A stretch of DNA of 64,000 nt from Yponomeuta sedellus. Its lineage: Eukaryota > Arthropoda > Insecta > Lepidoptera > Yponomeutidae. The notes below the pieces were generated by a model. That model was not told where the DNA came from and made no database searches. It saw only the letters and a program-made list of their open reading frames with translations. Within the stretch, counting starts at the first letter, position 1. Every line of letters begins with the position of its first letter. Location: positions 20,349,878 to 20,413,877 of the forward strand of contig OW203740.1 of assembly GCA_934045075.1 (NCBI GenBank), read 5' to 3'. This document shows, piece after piece, positions 20,436 through 31,225 of this stretch. The translations under genes were made by a program, and so were the position numbers.

Positions 20436-20833
20436 AAAAACTTATTTAGAGGCCAAAAATTCCACCCATGCCGGGACTCGAACCCGCAACCTCTGGCTAT
20501 CCGTGCCAGCGCTCTACCAATTGAGCCAATGGGCGACTCACGGCATCAGTGAAATTTAGAACCTCTTTACACTATTCTCTGTATTACGTATTAAGTAATG
20601 CAATTTGCTTAAGTCAGGTGTCGCTGCCTGTACGTAATACAGAGAATAGTGTAAAGAGGTTCGAAATTTCACTGATGCCGTGAGTCGCCCATTGGCTCAA
20701 TTGGTAGAGCGCTGGCACGGATAGCCAGAGGTTGCGGGTTCGAGTCCCGGCATGGGTGGGATTTTTGGCGTCTAAATAAGTTTTTAAATTTGTTCCTTAG
20801 CACGGGTTAGTGCATTAAAAATAAAAATAGTAT
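20436..20833. mobile_element. tRNA-like foldback retroposon with two complete inverted tRNA-like domains, 10-bp TSD
   Basis: Flanked by ATATATTTTT (20426-20435, 20834-20843). The left arm is a reverse unit from AAAAACTTATTTAGAGGC through the tRNA-like domain to CTCTGTATTACGTA. The right arm is the same unit forward plus the A-rich tail. The arms are ~170 bp and could form a long RNA hairpin. Confidence 0.9.
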
Positions 20834-20843
20834 ATATATTTTT

Positions 20844-21515
20844 GCACAGGGTATCCTAGTTTGGGAGCCAGGACAAATACTGTAACTTTTAGTAAATACA
20901 TAATAAACGTTTTTCATTTAATTTCATATAATATTTTGCAATATTAACGACAATATGCAATTCGAGTCAAGAGAAAAACGTTCCAAGTTCTGTCCTAATT
21001 CAAACCCTGCTCTCGGAGATCAATAAACATCAGCTTTTATGATAGCACGCTTTTATGGATCACCGTATAACCTGGCCGATCCTCAATCTCCAACATTAGT
21101 CATTCGTTATAATTAAAACACAGCAATAGTACAATTAAGCCGTCATACTGTTTCAAAACCACTTTAAAGTATACCACCGATCTATTAAAGAATAACAAGA
21201 GATAAAAGGTGCAGGAATACATACGCTAAATCTATGTGCCGATATGAAGTCACAAAATCCCAACTATACCTAAGCCAAATTCGATAAAGAATAGAGGTAA
21301 TTAATAATAAGGTAAATGAATATTACCTCATTATTTCGAAAAACTATAAAAAATTCGACATTAATTCAACGCGACAGCCCTACAGAAAAAGAAACATGGA
21401 TGAAATTCAGGTGTGAAAAACATTTTGGGGAATTTAGTTTATGCCAACATGTGAAGTTTAGTCGTTTGTCAATACGTGTATATGGCATATATGTGGGACA
21501 AGACAAAATATAGAA
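20844..21515. other. AT-rich DNA with a short SINE C fragment
   Basis: CACAGGGTATCCTAGTTTGG at 20845-20865 is from a family C body. The rest is unrecognised. Confidence 0.5.
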
Positions 21516-21950
21516 GTGCTTAGATTGCCCCCATATCATTGTGAATTAAATCCGATAGAAATCATATGGGGGCAAATAAAATGCCATGTTGCTGCAAAAA
21601 TAAAACTTTTTAAATGGCTGAACTAAATAAAGGAAAAATTATTTAAGTTAAGGTTATTGCCTGTTAGATGAGGCAATAAGTAAAATTACTCCAGCTGCAT
21701 GGCAACCTTGTGTTGAACACGTAATTAAAGAAGAGAAGAAAACGCCGAATTTGATGGTGTAATGGATAATGTCATTGATGAATTTATAATTCAAGTCTCC
21801 GGAGACACAAATTCATCCTCCTCTTTGGCCAGAGACAGTTATGATAAGTGTGAACATATGAATAAAAATATATACAAAGAACTTTCTTTTATTGCAATAT
21901 TTGCAGTAGGTACCAATCTCCTCATTTTCATAGTAGCATCTATAGGTACT
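21516..21950 (+). pseudogene. Tc1/mariner-type DDE transposase remnant
   Basis: The frame from 21516 reads VLRLPPYHCELNPIEIIWGQ, the C-terminal DDE block with the catalytic Glu in NPIE. It is broken by a shift and a stop near 21624. Further pieces follow in other frames: ITPAAWQPCVEHVIKEE (about 21680-21735) and a terminal acidic-serine tail DNVIDEFIIQVSGDTNSSSS (about 21765-21826). The upstream catalytic aspartates are gone. It would have cut and pasted a DNA transposon and is now a relic. Confidence 0.8.
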
Positions 21951-22254
21951 TATTAATATTAAAAAGTTGAAGAGTTTGTATGTTTTTTGGTTAAACGCGC
22001 TTCATTCTATTAGGAAAATCATGCGGCATGGCTCGCGTGGATGTTTGTTAAATCTGTGTGTCATATTCCATATTTCAGTGTTGTCATATGTCATATTATT
22101 CAAATCGGTTAAGCCTTTCACTATAAAATCATAAACATATAAACATAAATAAGCATTTTAGATTAGTAGGAGAAAGGAAAGATTATAATTTGAATGAAAA
22201 TGATTTCTAGAAAAGGTTGTTAACATCTGCCTTTTAGGTGTAAACAAGTCGTTG

Positions 22255-22295
22255 CAATCACTTGGTTCGACTGGGCCACGAGCGCTTTGAGTGAA
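22255..22295 (-). repeat. 5S-derived SINE head fragment
   Basis: AATCACTTGGTTCGACTGGG plus CCACGAGCGCTT is the first ~40 bp of the SINE in reverse. Confidence 0.65.
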
Positions 22296-22339
22296 GGAGT
22301 TAGGATTAAAGAGCGCTATACAACCGCCACTATACAAAT

Positions 22340-22690
22340 CGCTCATAGCCCTGGCTGCCTGAGTGATTTTAAAGGATCATGAAGGTTAAACAACATAGGG
22401 CACGTTTAATGCATGGATGGGTGACCATCCGTATAACTAACGCTAGTGGCATTTTTTCGAGCGGTTCCGGGCTTCGCAAGGCACGTTAAGCAGTTAGTGC
22501 CGGCTGTCGTCGATAGATGGCAGTCGTTAAGCCAAGTGAAAGGCCTTAGGGCGTCTTGAAAACTTCCGAAAGTAAGACCAGCCACTAGTCTTGCAAGCCT
22601 CCACCAATCCGGACTTGGCGCACGTGGTGGAGTATGGCTTGTACCTTCGGGGCGAAGAGAACGTGCCTCTCGGTGGGGACATAATGGGTA
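22340..22690 (+). repeat. 5S-derived SINE, diverged subfamily, near full length
   Basis: Head GGTTAAACAACATAGGGC and GGATGGGTGACCATCCG, then body, then a variant 3' end (CTCGGTGGGGACATAATGGG) shared with 13402-13500. About as long as the major subfamily but clearly distinct. Confidence 0.8.
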
Positions 22691-23163
22691 GATGATGATC
22701 TAACGTGATTTAGATAACTGCTGTTTTCTGAAATAGAAATTAAAAATGGTTGAAAATGAAAAATGGTTTAAGTATCGCAAAATAGTACAAATGCAACTAA
22801 AAATAGACTAAATTAATAACATACTTAGTTAATTTAGTGAAAAGGTACGCTATGCGAAAATAAGGATATGCTCAACTAAATGGTGCGTGTGCTAACATCA
22901 ACGCAGCGCTGATTTTCAGCACATTCTGGTCGTTCTTCTGTCCTTTAAACATTTGTGGCTGTACTTACGGTCGTGACAGACAGACAGACGGACAATCGCG
23001 GGCGCGCCTCGTCGATATGATAGAGCAGTAATGCCGCAATGGGCGTCTAATGGGAGGCCAGTAATTATATGGCACAAATTAATGCTAGACTTGCGGTAGG
23101 TGACTCGTTAAGACATGGATTTCGACGTTTTTACAGGTATACACAAAATTGCGTTTGAGTACT
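22691..23163. other. AT-rich DNA, nothing recognised
   Basis: No gene or repeat seen apart from a short CAGACAGACGGACA run. Confidence 0.45.
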
Positions 23164-23410
23164 ATGGCAGTATTATACTATTTTTATTTTTAATGCACTA
23201 ACCCGTGCTAAGAACAAATTTAAAAACCTATTTAGAGGCTAAAAATTTCACCCATGCCGGGATTCGAACCCGCAACCTCTGGCACGGATAGCCAGAGGTT
23301 GCGGGTTCGAATCCCGGCATGGGTGAAATTTTTAGCCTCTAAATAGGTTTTTAAATTTGTCCTTGGCACGGGTTAGTGCATTAAAAATAAAAATAGTATA
23401 ATACTGCCAT
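23164..23410. mobile_element. tRNA-like foldback retroposon as a near-perfect 247-bp palindrome
   Basis: Two ~119-bp arms meet around the 9-nt loop CACGGATAG. I count only about two mismatches. Each arm holds tail module, AAATAGGTTTTT, T-arm and half of the anticodon stem. The outer ~13 bp (ATGGCAGTATTAT / ATAATACTGCCAT) are not part of other copies, so the palindrome extends into flanking DNA. Confidence 0.92.
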
Positions 23411-23439
23411 TGGGGAATGGGAAATTAAATGAATTGAAG

Positions 23440-23790
23440 TGAAAAGGTTTCATTCAAAGTAGCACAGAATCTGCGGGTTAATTAACATTATAAGTCAAAC
23501 TAGGTGTCCATTTCAAACTCTAGATTAAATTAGAAAAAGAAATGTCAAAAAATCTCTAAGCTTAGTCTTTTCAAAGTCCTCAATTAACAGAGTTTACATA
23601 AATATTGATAAATAGTGGTGGAGTATGGCCTAACCTTCCTGCGATGCAGGAAGAGACCCGTACCCCAGCAGCGTGGACATACAAGGGTTGATAATGATAA
23701 CGGTAATATAAATATTATATAACATAGAACTCATGCATTGCATTGGCTTTAATTCCAACAATGCATATCCTTAATTGCCAAGCCGCGGTG
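23440..23790 (+). repeat. Repeat R fragments interrupted by a 5S SINE 3' end
   Basis: R pieces at 23445-23600 (AACTAGGTGTCCATTTCAAA) and 23715-23765 (ACATAGAACTCATGCATTGC) flank a 5S SINE tail at 23612-23692 (GTGGTGGAGTATGGCC to GGGTTGATAA). Confidence 0.7.
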
Positions 23791-23882
23791 GGCACGCGTG
23801 ATAATATAGTTCATACTCTCTCTTTCTAAGAGAAGGCCTGTGTCCTGCAGTGAGACGTATTCGCTCCATAAAAAAATTCTCA
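23772..23882 (+). repeat. Repeat K
   Basis: CCGCGGTGGGCACGCGTGAT, an AGAGAAGGCC block and GTCCTGCAGTGAGACGT recur at 39645-39745 (+), 25960-26045 (-), 43355-43430 (-) and 61640-61735. Likely a SINE 3' region. Confidence 0.65.
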
Positions 23883-24051
23883 ATAGTTTATTGCATTTCA
23901 CAAGTTTTAAGATTGTTACATTATAAATTAACAGTTATGTGATAAGATCTTTGTGGACCCTGTAGGGCACGGAACATTTTAAAGTGCTATATAAAAGTAT
24001 GCATTACAGTAACTTAAAATTAATTGAATTAATTATCATGCTGTGTTGCTG

Positions 24052-24315
24052 TGTGGTGTCGGCCTAGAGAATAGCACCAACCCAATTCTTCCCGCGGGTG
24101 TCGTAAAAGGCGACTAAGGGACACAAACCGGGGGGTGGGCAGCAGCGCCCCCTGCAGTACAATTCCACCAAACTGCGATCCCCAACCCCCATGCCCAGCG
24201 TGGGGATTATGGGCACTACCCCCCGATGATGACACAACCTTGCGCTATGGCACACATTAGGGGAGGGCTGTGTCCAGCAGTGGTCTAATATAGCCTGAAG
24301 AAGAAGAAGAAGAAT
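24052..24315 (+). repeat. RTE LINE-derived short repeat, best copy
   Basis: Runs from CGGCCTAGAGAATAGCACCA through GTCGTAAAAGGCGACTAAGG to GGGCTGTGTCCAGCAGTGG and an (AGA)n tail. The 3' end equals the end of the RTE ORF fragment at 55960-56215. Confidence 0.75.
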
Positions 24316-24383
24316 TATCATGCAATTTTAGTTAATTTAAATTATGTTGACAAAGTTACATTTATACAATTAATACATTTATT

Positions 24384-24546
24384 ATTTATCTAAAAACCTA
24401 TTTAGAGGCTAAAAAATGGAAGAGCGCTGGCACGGATAGCCAGAGGTTGCGGGTTCAAATCCCGGCACGGGTGAAATTTTTAGCCTCTAAATAGGTTTTT
24501 AAATTTGTCCTTAGGACGGGTTAGTGCATTAAAAGTAAAAATAGTA
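24384..24546 (+). mobile_element. tRNA-like foldback retroposon with ~51-bp flank duplication
   Basis: Short inverted start (AAAAACCTATTTAGAGGCTA), then a tRNA-like domain lacking its 5' part, AAATAGGTTTTT and the A-rich tail. The flanks 24333-24383 and 24547-24597 are direct repeats about 90% identical, far longer than the 10-15 bp of other copies. Confidence 0.8.
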
Positions 24547-24595
24547 TAATTAAAATTATGTTTACAAAGTTACATATATACAATTTATACATATA

Positions 24596-24705
24596 TTCCA
24601 CCAACCCGGACTTGGCCCCCGTGGTGGAGTAGGGCCTAACCTTCCTACGATGCAGGAAAAGACCCGTGTCCCAGCAGTGGGGACATATATAAGGGTTGAT
24701 AACGA
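24596..24705 (+). repeat. 5S-derived SINE 3' end
   Basis: CCACCAACCCGGACTTGGCC to ATATATAAGGGTTGATAACG; starts exactly at the end of the flank duplication of the preceding element. Confidence 0.85.
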
Positions 24706-25035
24706 TACATATATTATTTATTATTAATCATCATCATCAAAAAATGCTTATCAAGAAATGAGTCCGAGGTCCCGTGGCATAGTGGTCTGACCTTGCAATA
24801 TTCATAACTTCTTCGGAACGATAACCTCAGCCGAGATAAAGATCCAACAGGCTGACCTCTCCCCTAGCGGTGGTAAAGTTTCGTGCCCCTGATAGGTCTA
24901 TTGGCTATTAATACTTGGACGAGTTTCAGGATTAAGTAGCATTATGTTGTGTTCTTCAGTAATGAGAAGGTACCCTTCTTGGAATTATAACTAGCTGCTC
25001 GGACCACTTTTGTTTCTATGTAATTAGTCTGTGGC

Positions 25036-25215
25036 GACCTCTGTGGCGCACCGGTAGCGCATCAACCATGCGAGAGGTCCTGGTCTCGATCCCCGGCTGG
25101 GGACAAAAAAAAAAACCAGGTCTAGGATGTTTACATGTTTGTGATGTCGTTGTTTCTGGTACCCACGACACAGGGTATCCTAGTCTGGGCCCAGAAGCAA
25201 TGGATGTGCCAATGT
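25036..25215 (+). repeat. tRNA-derived SINE, family C, full length
   Basis: Head GACCTCTGTGGCGCACCGGT, B-box region GGTCTCGATCC, a poly-A linker, then the body TGATGTCGTTGTTTCTGGT and CCCACGACACAGGGTATCCT. Confidence 0.85.
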
Positions 25216-25369
25216 AAATGTAAAATCCTAAAAGGGCTGCTTATCTCTATAAGCTACTACGAGTATACAGTGAATAGAAGATAGAGTTAACTAATATGTA
25301 TATTAAAATAGCAAAAGAATCGATATCAATCATTTCTTTTCATCACCCTAATCATTATATTCTTTTTAA

Positions 25370-25455
25370 TGCACTAACCCGTGCTAAAGACAATTTAAGC
25401 TCTAAATAGGTTTTTTTAAAAACCTATTTAGAGGCTAAAAAAGGTTTTTTTAATC
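25370..25455. repeat. tRNA-like foldback retroposon fragment
   Basis: Reverse tail module, then CTCTAAATAGGTTTTTTT joined directly to AAAAACCTATTTAGAGGC, a tight palindrome without any tRNA-like part. Confidence 0.75.
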
Positions 25456-25716
25456 ATCCTAATCTTACTTATATTATATTCTACACACAAATAAATAAAA
25501 CCCATGTAGGTACTATTGTACATTAAAATCAGTTAACGATTCGACCAACCTCGGTAGTTGTCGTGAATCCCTCTTCTCTTACATAGAGTTATCAATTAAG
25601 AGATATGTCCTTTAACTATATTACTCGTTGTCTTATTAAATACCATACGAACGATATGAGCAACAAAACCTCCTTTGTAGCTCAAAACTAACACAACCAA
25701 ATCGTTAACTGATTAT

Positions 25717-25903
25717 AGTCTGTTAGCCTTTAGAATACCTCGGCTACTATAGCTTAGAATCGGATATATTCGTGTAATAGAAATATCGGAACTAATATGA
25801 CACTTCATTTCGAAATCAGAACTCGATCATCAGTACGAAAACCGGCGAAAACCGAAGCCTACTCTAGAGCCCGAGGTATACCTATTCTAAAAGCTAACAG
25901 ACT
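25717..25903. repeat. MITE M1, opposite orientation
   Basis: AGTCTGTTAGC...GCTAACAGACT termini with TA on both sides; the interior is inverted relative to 16751-16968. Confidence 0.8.
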
Positions 25904-25959
25904 ATACTATGTATATTAAGTGTGCACCAACTAAACAATATTTTTTTCATACAGCTTAT

Positions 25960-26045
25960 AAGCGACCCACAGCAGGGCACAGGCCTTCTCTCAGAGAGAG
26001 TGAGAGGGTATGGGCTTGATTACCACGCGTGCCCAACGCGCAATA
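25960..26045 (-). repeat. Repeat K, reverse
   Basis: CCCACAGCAGGGCACAGGCC and ACCACGCGTGCCCAACGCG match the complement of 39660-39735. Confidence 0.65.
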
Positions 26046-26385
26046 TGACTTTCCTTCAAATTAAAATTAAACCCAGTCGCTAAGAGTCGCACAGCCCGGT
26101 TCAGCTAATAAATATAAATGCTAGTTACGATTTCAGATAGACATTACACATTCCGTCTGTGCCGTGCGACGGTAAGACGCTGATTTGCACTAAAAGGCGT
26201 TCGCTACGGTGATAGAATTTCAGCACTGCGAGATGGTAATGGAAAATTTTGCCTGGAGGCTGAGTGCATGCAGAAACAATCTTACAACTACATAACATGG
26301 TATGACGGTCTATATGCTGGCTGGTTTGTTTTTATACACTTTTACAGGTGAAAATGCTTCTCAGGAGGGACATTGAAGGTGCTAC
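26046..26385. other. Intergenic DNA, nothing recognised
   Basis: No motif or shared repeat seen. Confidence 0.4.
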
Positions 26386-26615
26386 GTACATACATAACCT
26401 CACGCCTGTATCCCAGAGGGGTAGGCAGAGACCAGGGACTGCCACTTGCCACGATCCACGTACGCAGGTTCCGAAAAAGTACCCGGAACCTGCGTGCGTG
26501 CATGCAACGACTTATGAACGTTGATGAAGCGAAGGCGATCTGTCAGCGTCGTGGCAAGTGGCAGTTCCTGGTCTCTGCATACCCCTCTGGGATACAGGCG
26601 TGAGGTTATGTATGT
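26386..26615. repeat. LINE family F 3' end, inverted duplication
   Basis: A reverse copy (CATACATAACCTCACGCC to CACTTGCCACGATCC) meets a forward copy (GTACCCGGAACC to GGCGTGAGGTTATGTATG) head to head. Both arms end in TATG/CATA tails. The forward arm encodes the C-terminal motif GKWQFLVSAYPSG. Confidence 0.8.
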
Positions 26616-26934
26616 ATGTATGAACAAATGAATTCGACACACGTCCGTTTTTCTATGGCTCTCAAAACACCTAGTTATTCATGGTGTATTTCGCTAAATC
26701 GCGTTAGCTAACCTAAACCCGAATGAGCGACTCGAAAGCCCATCTGTATTCAGCGGCGGTCATTCCTCAAACGTAACTTAGTTGGCTTGTGCAAAGTTTG
26801 AGCATAAATCGCGCTTAATACCAGTTTAAACACGCCTCAGCGCCATCCGTATATGTTGCGTGTCATTCAAAGATACTGCTGTAATATGGGGAGATTGCGA
26901 TGTACTAAGGGTACCTACAGTATTAAATACTGTT
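26616..26934. other. Intergenic DNA, nothing recognised
   Basis: No shared repeat or gene motif. Confidence 0.4.
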
Positions 26935-27314
26935 ATAAAATCAAATTATAATGGTTTTACTCAAAATAGCATAGAAACTGCGGTTTAATGAACTATACGA
27001 GTTAAACTAGGTGTCCATTTCAAAATCTCATTATTGAGATTTGTCATTATCATTATCGAGAAAAAAAACTCCAAACTTACTTTTTTAAAGTCCTTAATTA
27101 ACAGAGCTTACATAATTATTACAAAACGTAGAACTCATGAAATATACTGGCTTTAAATCCAGACATCATTGTCACCTAAATAATCGTGTATGTTATAGTA
27201 GCCCTTTTGGCACAAAGTGTACTACACATAAGTATTTGTTGAACCGCGTTTTAGACTACTTTCATATCTTCAGGCTTTTTATTATAGCAACGCATATAAT
27301 GCCTCACGAAGAAT
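26935..27314 (+). repeat. Repeat R, longest continuous stretch
   Basis: From CTCAAAATAGCATAGAAACT through AACTAGGTGTCCATTTCAAA, GTCCTTAATTAACAGAG, ACTGGCTTTAAATCCAGACA and AACCGCGTTTTAGAC to the target site of the retroposon at 27327. It resumes at 27684-27740 (CTTGGAAACGAAACTTT). It is non-coding and its class is unknown. Confidence 0.75.
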
Positions 27315-27326
27315 TCATTAACCTTT

Positions 27327-27671
27327 TAAGAACCTATTTAGAGGCAAAAAATTCCACCCATAATATAATCATGTGGGTACAGCGATATCATTCCGATGTA
27401 AAACCTAACTGCAAAGTAGGTACTCGGGGCTGCAAGTAATGCAAATCACTTCAGCCAGATGTTGCTGCCTGTACGTAATGCAGAGAATATTGTAAAGAGG
27501 TTCGAAATTTCACTGAAGCTGGTGAGTCGCCCATTAGCTCAGTTGGAAAGAGCGCTGGCACGGATAGCCAGAGGTCGCGGGTTCCAATCCAGGCATGGGT
27601 GGAATTTTTAGCCTCTAATTAGGTTTTTAAATTTGTTCTTAGCACGGGTTAGTGCATTAAAAATAATATAA
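27327..27671 (+). mobile_element. tRNA-like foldback retroposon with full body, 12-bp TSD, inside repeat R
   Basis: Flanked by TCATTAACCTTT (27315-27326, 27672-27683). A 34-nt inverted terminus is joined to a full unit: CATGTGGGTACAGCGATATC, body, tRNA-like domain, AGCCTCTAATTAGGTTTTT, tail. It gives the full unit length and a clean empty site in repeat R. Confidence 0.92.
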
Positions 27672-27764
27672 TCATTAACCTTTGCCAGCCTAAACCTTGG
27701 AAACGAAACTTTAGGTTCATATCTAGTACTTACACTGTGTTGGCTGCCTACACAAATTAAGGTA

Positions 27765-27965
27765 AGAAAACTGCAATACTTGGGTCACACGATGAATAAT
27801 AAATACGATCCTCTCCAATTGATCTTGCAGGAAAAGAGACCTGGCCTTTTAAAAACTCACTGGCTGAAAAATTTCGCTGAATGGTTTCAGATAGGTACCA
27901 TAAATTTATTCCGAGCCGCCACATCATGGGTTACAGTGGCCACAATGAAAGCCGACCAAAGGTAA
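27765..27965 (+). pseudogene. LINE reverse-transcriptase C-terminal remnant
   Basis: The frame reads LGHTMNNKYDPLQLILQEKR then WLKNFAEWFQIGTINLFRAA, resembling the C-terminal tail of RTE/CR1-like ORFs (LGH--RN-KY-LL, then a Trp-rich region). No RT core is present; severely 5'-truncated. Confidence 0.65.
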
Positions 27966-29284
27966 GTAAAATTGACAGCAGATCCACTTGACCTAGCCCA
28001 GAAGAAGCCCGTTTGTTCATTTTATAGAGGTTCAGGTTATAAGCGTTCGGAAAAATTAACGCCGCCCCGGCTGTGCGCATTATGAAGGGCGATGAAAAGC
28101 GCAGTGGTTCGGAATATCAACTAAGTGCAGATGCAAACCCGCAGTACATCTGGTGTTCCTATTTCGGAAGAATTTCGTGTTTGTTATAGAACTTCTCCGA
28201 AACGTTTTCACCGTATTTTTGTGTGTGTGTGTGTGTGTGTGTTTGATCGGTCTTTTTCTTTTCAATATTTCAACTGCTGCTGTGCACAATATTTTGCACG
28301 ACAGATAACAGCGCTTTCCAATCCTGGCCATGGCTGTTCGTCTCCTTTGAAAGGCGTTATACAAGTACACACTTCCAAGTCGCTGCAAAACTAGGCCGAT
28401 TATCATACTGGAAACTTTAGAAGCTCACTTAAGTGCTGCAAGCTACGTAGCTAGGTTGACTGCGGAGCAAAGTTAAAACATTACATTTGTACAAATAAGG
28501 CTCGCTACGCGTTAAGGTATTCATGCAGACGTCGGGAGCTGAAACGAGGAAATTTAGAACTTTCCGTCTAAAGAGGTTCCTTGCGAGACTGTATCGTGCT
28601 GGCTGCGCTTGCACGCACGGGCGGACCCAAAAACGCCCTAAATTTGGTTTGAAAACCTAACATATATGCATACACATAAACACCTCTGGATGTGTTTAAC
28701 ACTGACATATTTGTGATGTTGTTTACCATGTTTACCATTTGTACGGCGGCTTCCAGCGGCAATCAAATCCACGACCACTAGTTTGGTAGTCAAGCGCGTT
28801 AACGCTACATCAACTACCAGAAATACGAATGGTTATTTCTTGAATCAAAGACGTTCTTTATAAATAAATAATAATTTATAGAAAAATATAATATTTCCTC
28901 GAGCGATGTAATCTTCTTTCTGCGAGAAAATTATTTGAGTCGCATTGGAGACGATTTCGATGTAGGATGCTTCAGTGTTAGATCTGGCTAGTGGTCATCG
29001 CTTGCGAAACTATAAACGAGACAACGTGCAAAAAACTAGACGCATTTAAAACGTGCAAGTATCGTTGGATGCTCTTAATAAAATAGATCCATAGTTCGTC
29101 TCTCTCTTTTTGAATCAAAGACAATATTTTACGACCGAGAGGGTACTACAGCATGTCAATCAATTCCGAGAATTCACATCCTTCGGACATGTGTTTCAAA
29201 GCAAACACTACAAACCTCTGTAAATTATCATGAGGAAAAATTTAGAGGTAGAGATATGCTAGTAGAAAAAGGAAATTATGGCTC
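27966..29284. other. Unassigned 1.3 kb
   Basis: Contains a short (GT)n at about 28220-28241 and, around 28745-28815, a reverse tRNA-like SINE fragment (TCCACGACCACTAGTTTGGT). No supported gene. Confidence 0.45.
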
Positions 29285-29390
29285 CAAATAGGGGATGCAA
29301 GTGATGCAAATTACTTCAGCCAGATGTTGCTGCCTGCACTTACTACAGAGAGTATTGTAAAGAGGTTCGAAATTTCACTAGGAGTTTCAC
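29285..29390 (+). repeat. tRNA-like retroposon body fragment
   Basis: GATGCAAATTACTTCAGCCA, then GTAAAGAGGTTCGAAATTTC, ending before the tRNA-like domain. Confidence 0.75.
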
Positions 29391-29683
29391 TCGATAGCGC
29401 CACCTATCCCCCAACACCGGAACTATTATGAGCTATGTTTATTCAGTGTTTCCCGTAAAAATAACTGATTGCTAGTTATGGCAAAATTTTGCTCACCAAT
29501 TTTTAAACTTTCTTGAATCAAAAATCAAAGTATAAACTAAGACTTCACAAAAATAAGCTCATATCTAATAAAATAATGTCTTATAAACATACGAAAATTT
29601 AGAGAATATTATTTAAAATTATGTAGTTTAGATAATAATATAATTTTTACAATCTAATTTTCCAAGAAGGTGGCTAATTACAT

Positions 29684-29791
29684 TTAAAAACCTATTTAGA
29701 GGCTAAAAATTTCACCCATGCCGGGATTCGAACCCGCAACCTCTGGCTATCCGTACCAGCGCTCTACCAATTGAGCCAATGGGCGACTCAC
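29684..29791 (-). mobile_element. Minimal tRNA-like retroposon, 11-bp TSD
   Basis: Flanked by GCTAATTACAT (29673-29683, 29792-29802). On the minus strand it is just the tRNA-like domain starting GTGAGTCGCCCATTGG followed by AAATTTTTAGCCTCTAAATAGGTTTTTAA-type sequence (positions 29712-29684). It shows the domain plus ~30 nt can move alone. Confidence 0.9.
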
Positions 29792-29899
29792 GCTAATTAC
29801 ATGTCAAAACTAGCAACACAAGATTTTTTATGACATAACTACTTTTCCTTAACGGGTTTCGTTTCGTGAAAAAGTTTTTGATGCTTAATTTTCGGTTTG

Positions 29900-29980
29900 A
29901 GGTTCGGCATGGGTGGAACTTTTAGCCTCTAAATAGGTTTTTAAAATTGTCCTTTGCTCGGGTGAGTGCATCATATGGCT
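29900..29980 (+). repeat. tRNA-like retroposon 3' fragment
   Basis: GGCATGGGTGGAACTTTTAG, AAATAGGTTTTTAAAATTGT and a degraded tail module. Confidence 0.75.
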
Positions 29981-30939
29981 CCACAGCATCGCATATTTCA
30001 TGGCATATTTCGGTTGACAAGGAGAAGAAAGGAACATGCAGAGCTGACATAGTAACAAGTGGTGGAGAGCCGCTGAAAGATAACCAAATAATATTGTAGC
30101 ACGATTGTTTGGTAGATGACAAATAGTATTCAAAACAATTACAAACTAGCCGTGGTGTTTTCACTCTATGGCACGAGTACGCATCGACTAGAGTGTAAGA
30201 GTGTATTAAAACGCACCGTTTAAAAACCCGCCCGTGTGTGGGCCCGTGCAATAAGCACTACAGTTTAACTTATCACCAGCGAGTTTTCGGTGCGGCGCTG
30301 CAGCAATTGTGCATCTCGCGTTCCAGTACAGTCAACAGCAATCCAACCTTCGCGTGCACTCTATTCCGTTGCGTTAAGGGTGACTTCGCATTGAGGCAGC
30401 ACCTAAAGGTCGGTAAGCTCTTTACTGTACCTACATACCGAACACTTCTAGGCGGATCCAGCTTCGCAGCTTTTGTCTGGGAGCGCTCCCTGGATTTTGC
30501 ACGGAAGATAGAAGATTCCTATTTTTCGGGACTTCTGTCTCAATTTTTATTTCGCTGACAGTGCCGGTAAAAGTTCAGGGCTTGCCGGTAGCAATGTTTT
30601 ACGTTGATTGTGTATTTACTTGCGTCACGTGATACATTGGAAGTTCTCACAATTAGATTCCAGTTTAAAACATGAGCCGCATTGGAACATTAATGACAAG
30701 CTAAGCAAAATATAGGTAGGTACTATTTTTATGCAGTCTTTATGTAGTCCATGCACATACTTTTTCTTTGCCTAAATAATATAAGGCAAAAACTATGCAT
30801 GAAATAGACTGAACGACATTACGAAGCGAGAGGTTCTTTTTAGGATTCCGAACCTTAAAAGTACAAAACGGAACCCTTGTTTTCCTTGCGTCCGTCTGTC
30901 TGTCTATTAAGACCCTCTTTAACTTGAGAACTTGATATA
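29981..30939. other. Unassigned region of balanced composition
   Basis: 30170-30560 is less AT-rich and repeat-poor, with an uninterrupted but motif-free frame at 30238-30558 and a donor-like GGTAAGC near 30413. It could be a non-coding first exon; there is no direct support. Confidence 0.3.
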
Positions 30940-31050
30940 TAGATAGATAGACAACACTTTATTGTACATAAAAATGGATATTACACAGATATTTCTTAAC
31001 CTAAGAGTACAGACGGCGGCCTAATCACTAAATCTCTTCCAGACTATCTT
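30940..31050 (+). repeat. LINE 3' UTR fragment with GATA tail
   Basis: Same family as 14273-14390 (CACTTTATTGTACATAAAAA, GAGTACAGACGGCGGCCT). Confidence 0.65.
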
Positions 31051-31100
31051 TGGATGAACTGGACTAATACAACAGATTTTAAACTTTAGCGACTTGTACA

Positions 31101-31225
31101 CATAGTTAGAATATTGCCAGCCATCAGTCTTCTCGTGACCACGATGACTGTAACGTCGTCGAAACGTCGAGGTAAAATAGCAAAAAATTACTACGCGATT
31201 AAGCCCCGACAATATTCTAACTGTG
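31101..31225 (+). repeat. MITE M2 copy, core inverted
   Basis: AGTTAGAATATTG...CAATATTCTAACT termini with the core CTCGTGACCACGATGACTGT. The left flank is shared with 61895-61931, but the core is in the opposite orientation to the 61931-62082 copy. Confidence 0.75.

Noticed and set aside
21316..21513. 65-codon open frame before the transposase relic
   Set aside because: No similarity to transposase N-terminal domains could be recognised, so it was not joined to the relic.
30238..30558. 106-codon open frame
   Set aside because: No motif, no homologous pattern recognised, and no start context or neighbour supporting a gene; kept only as unassigned sequence.
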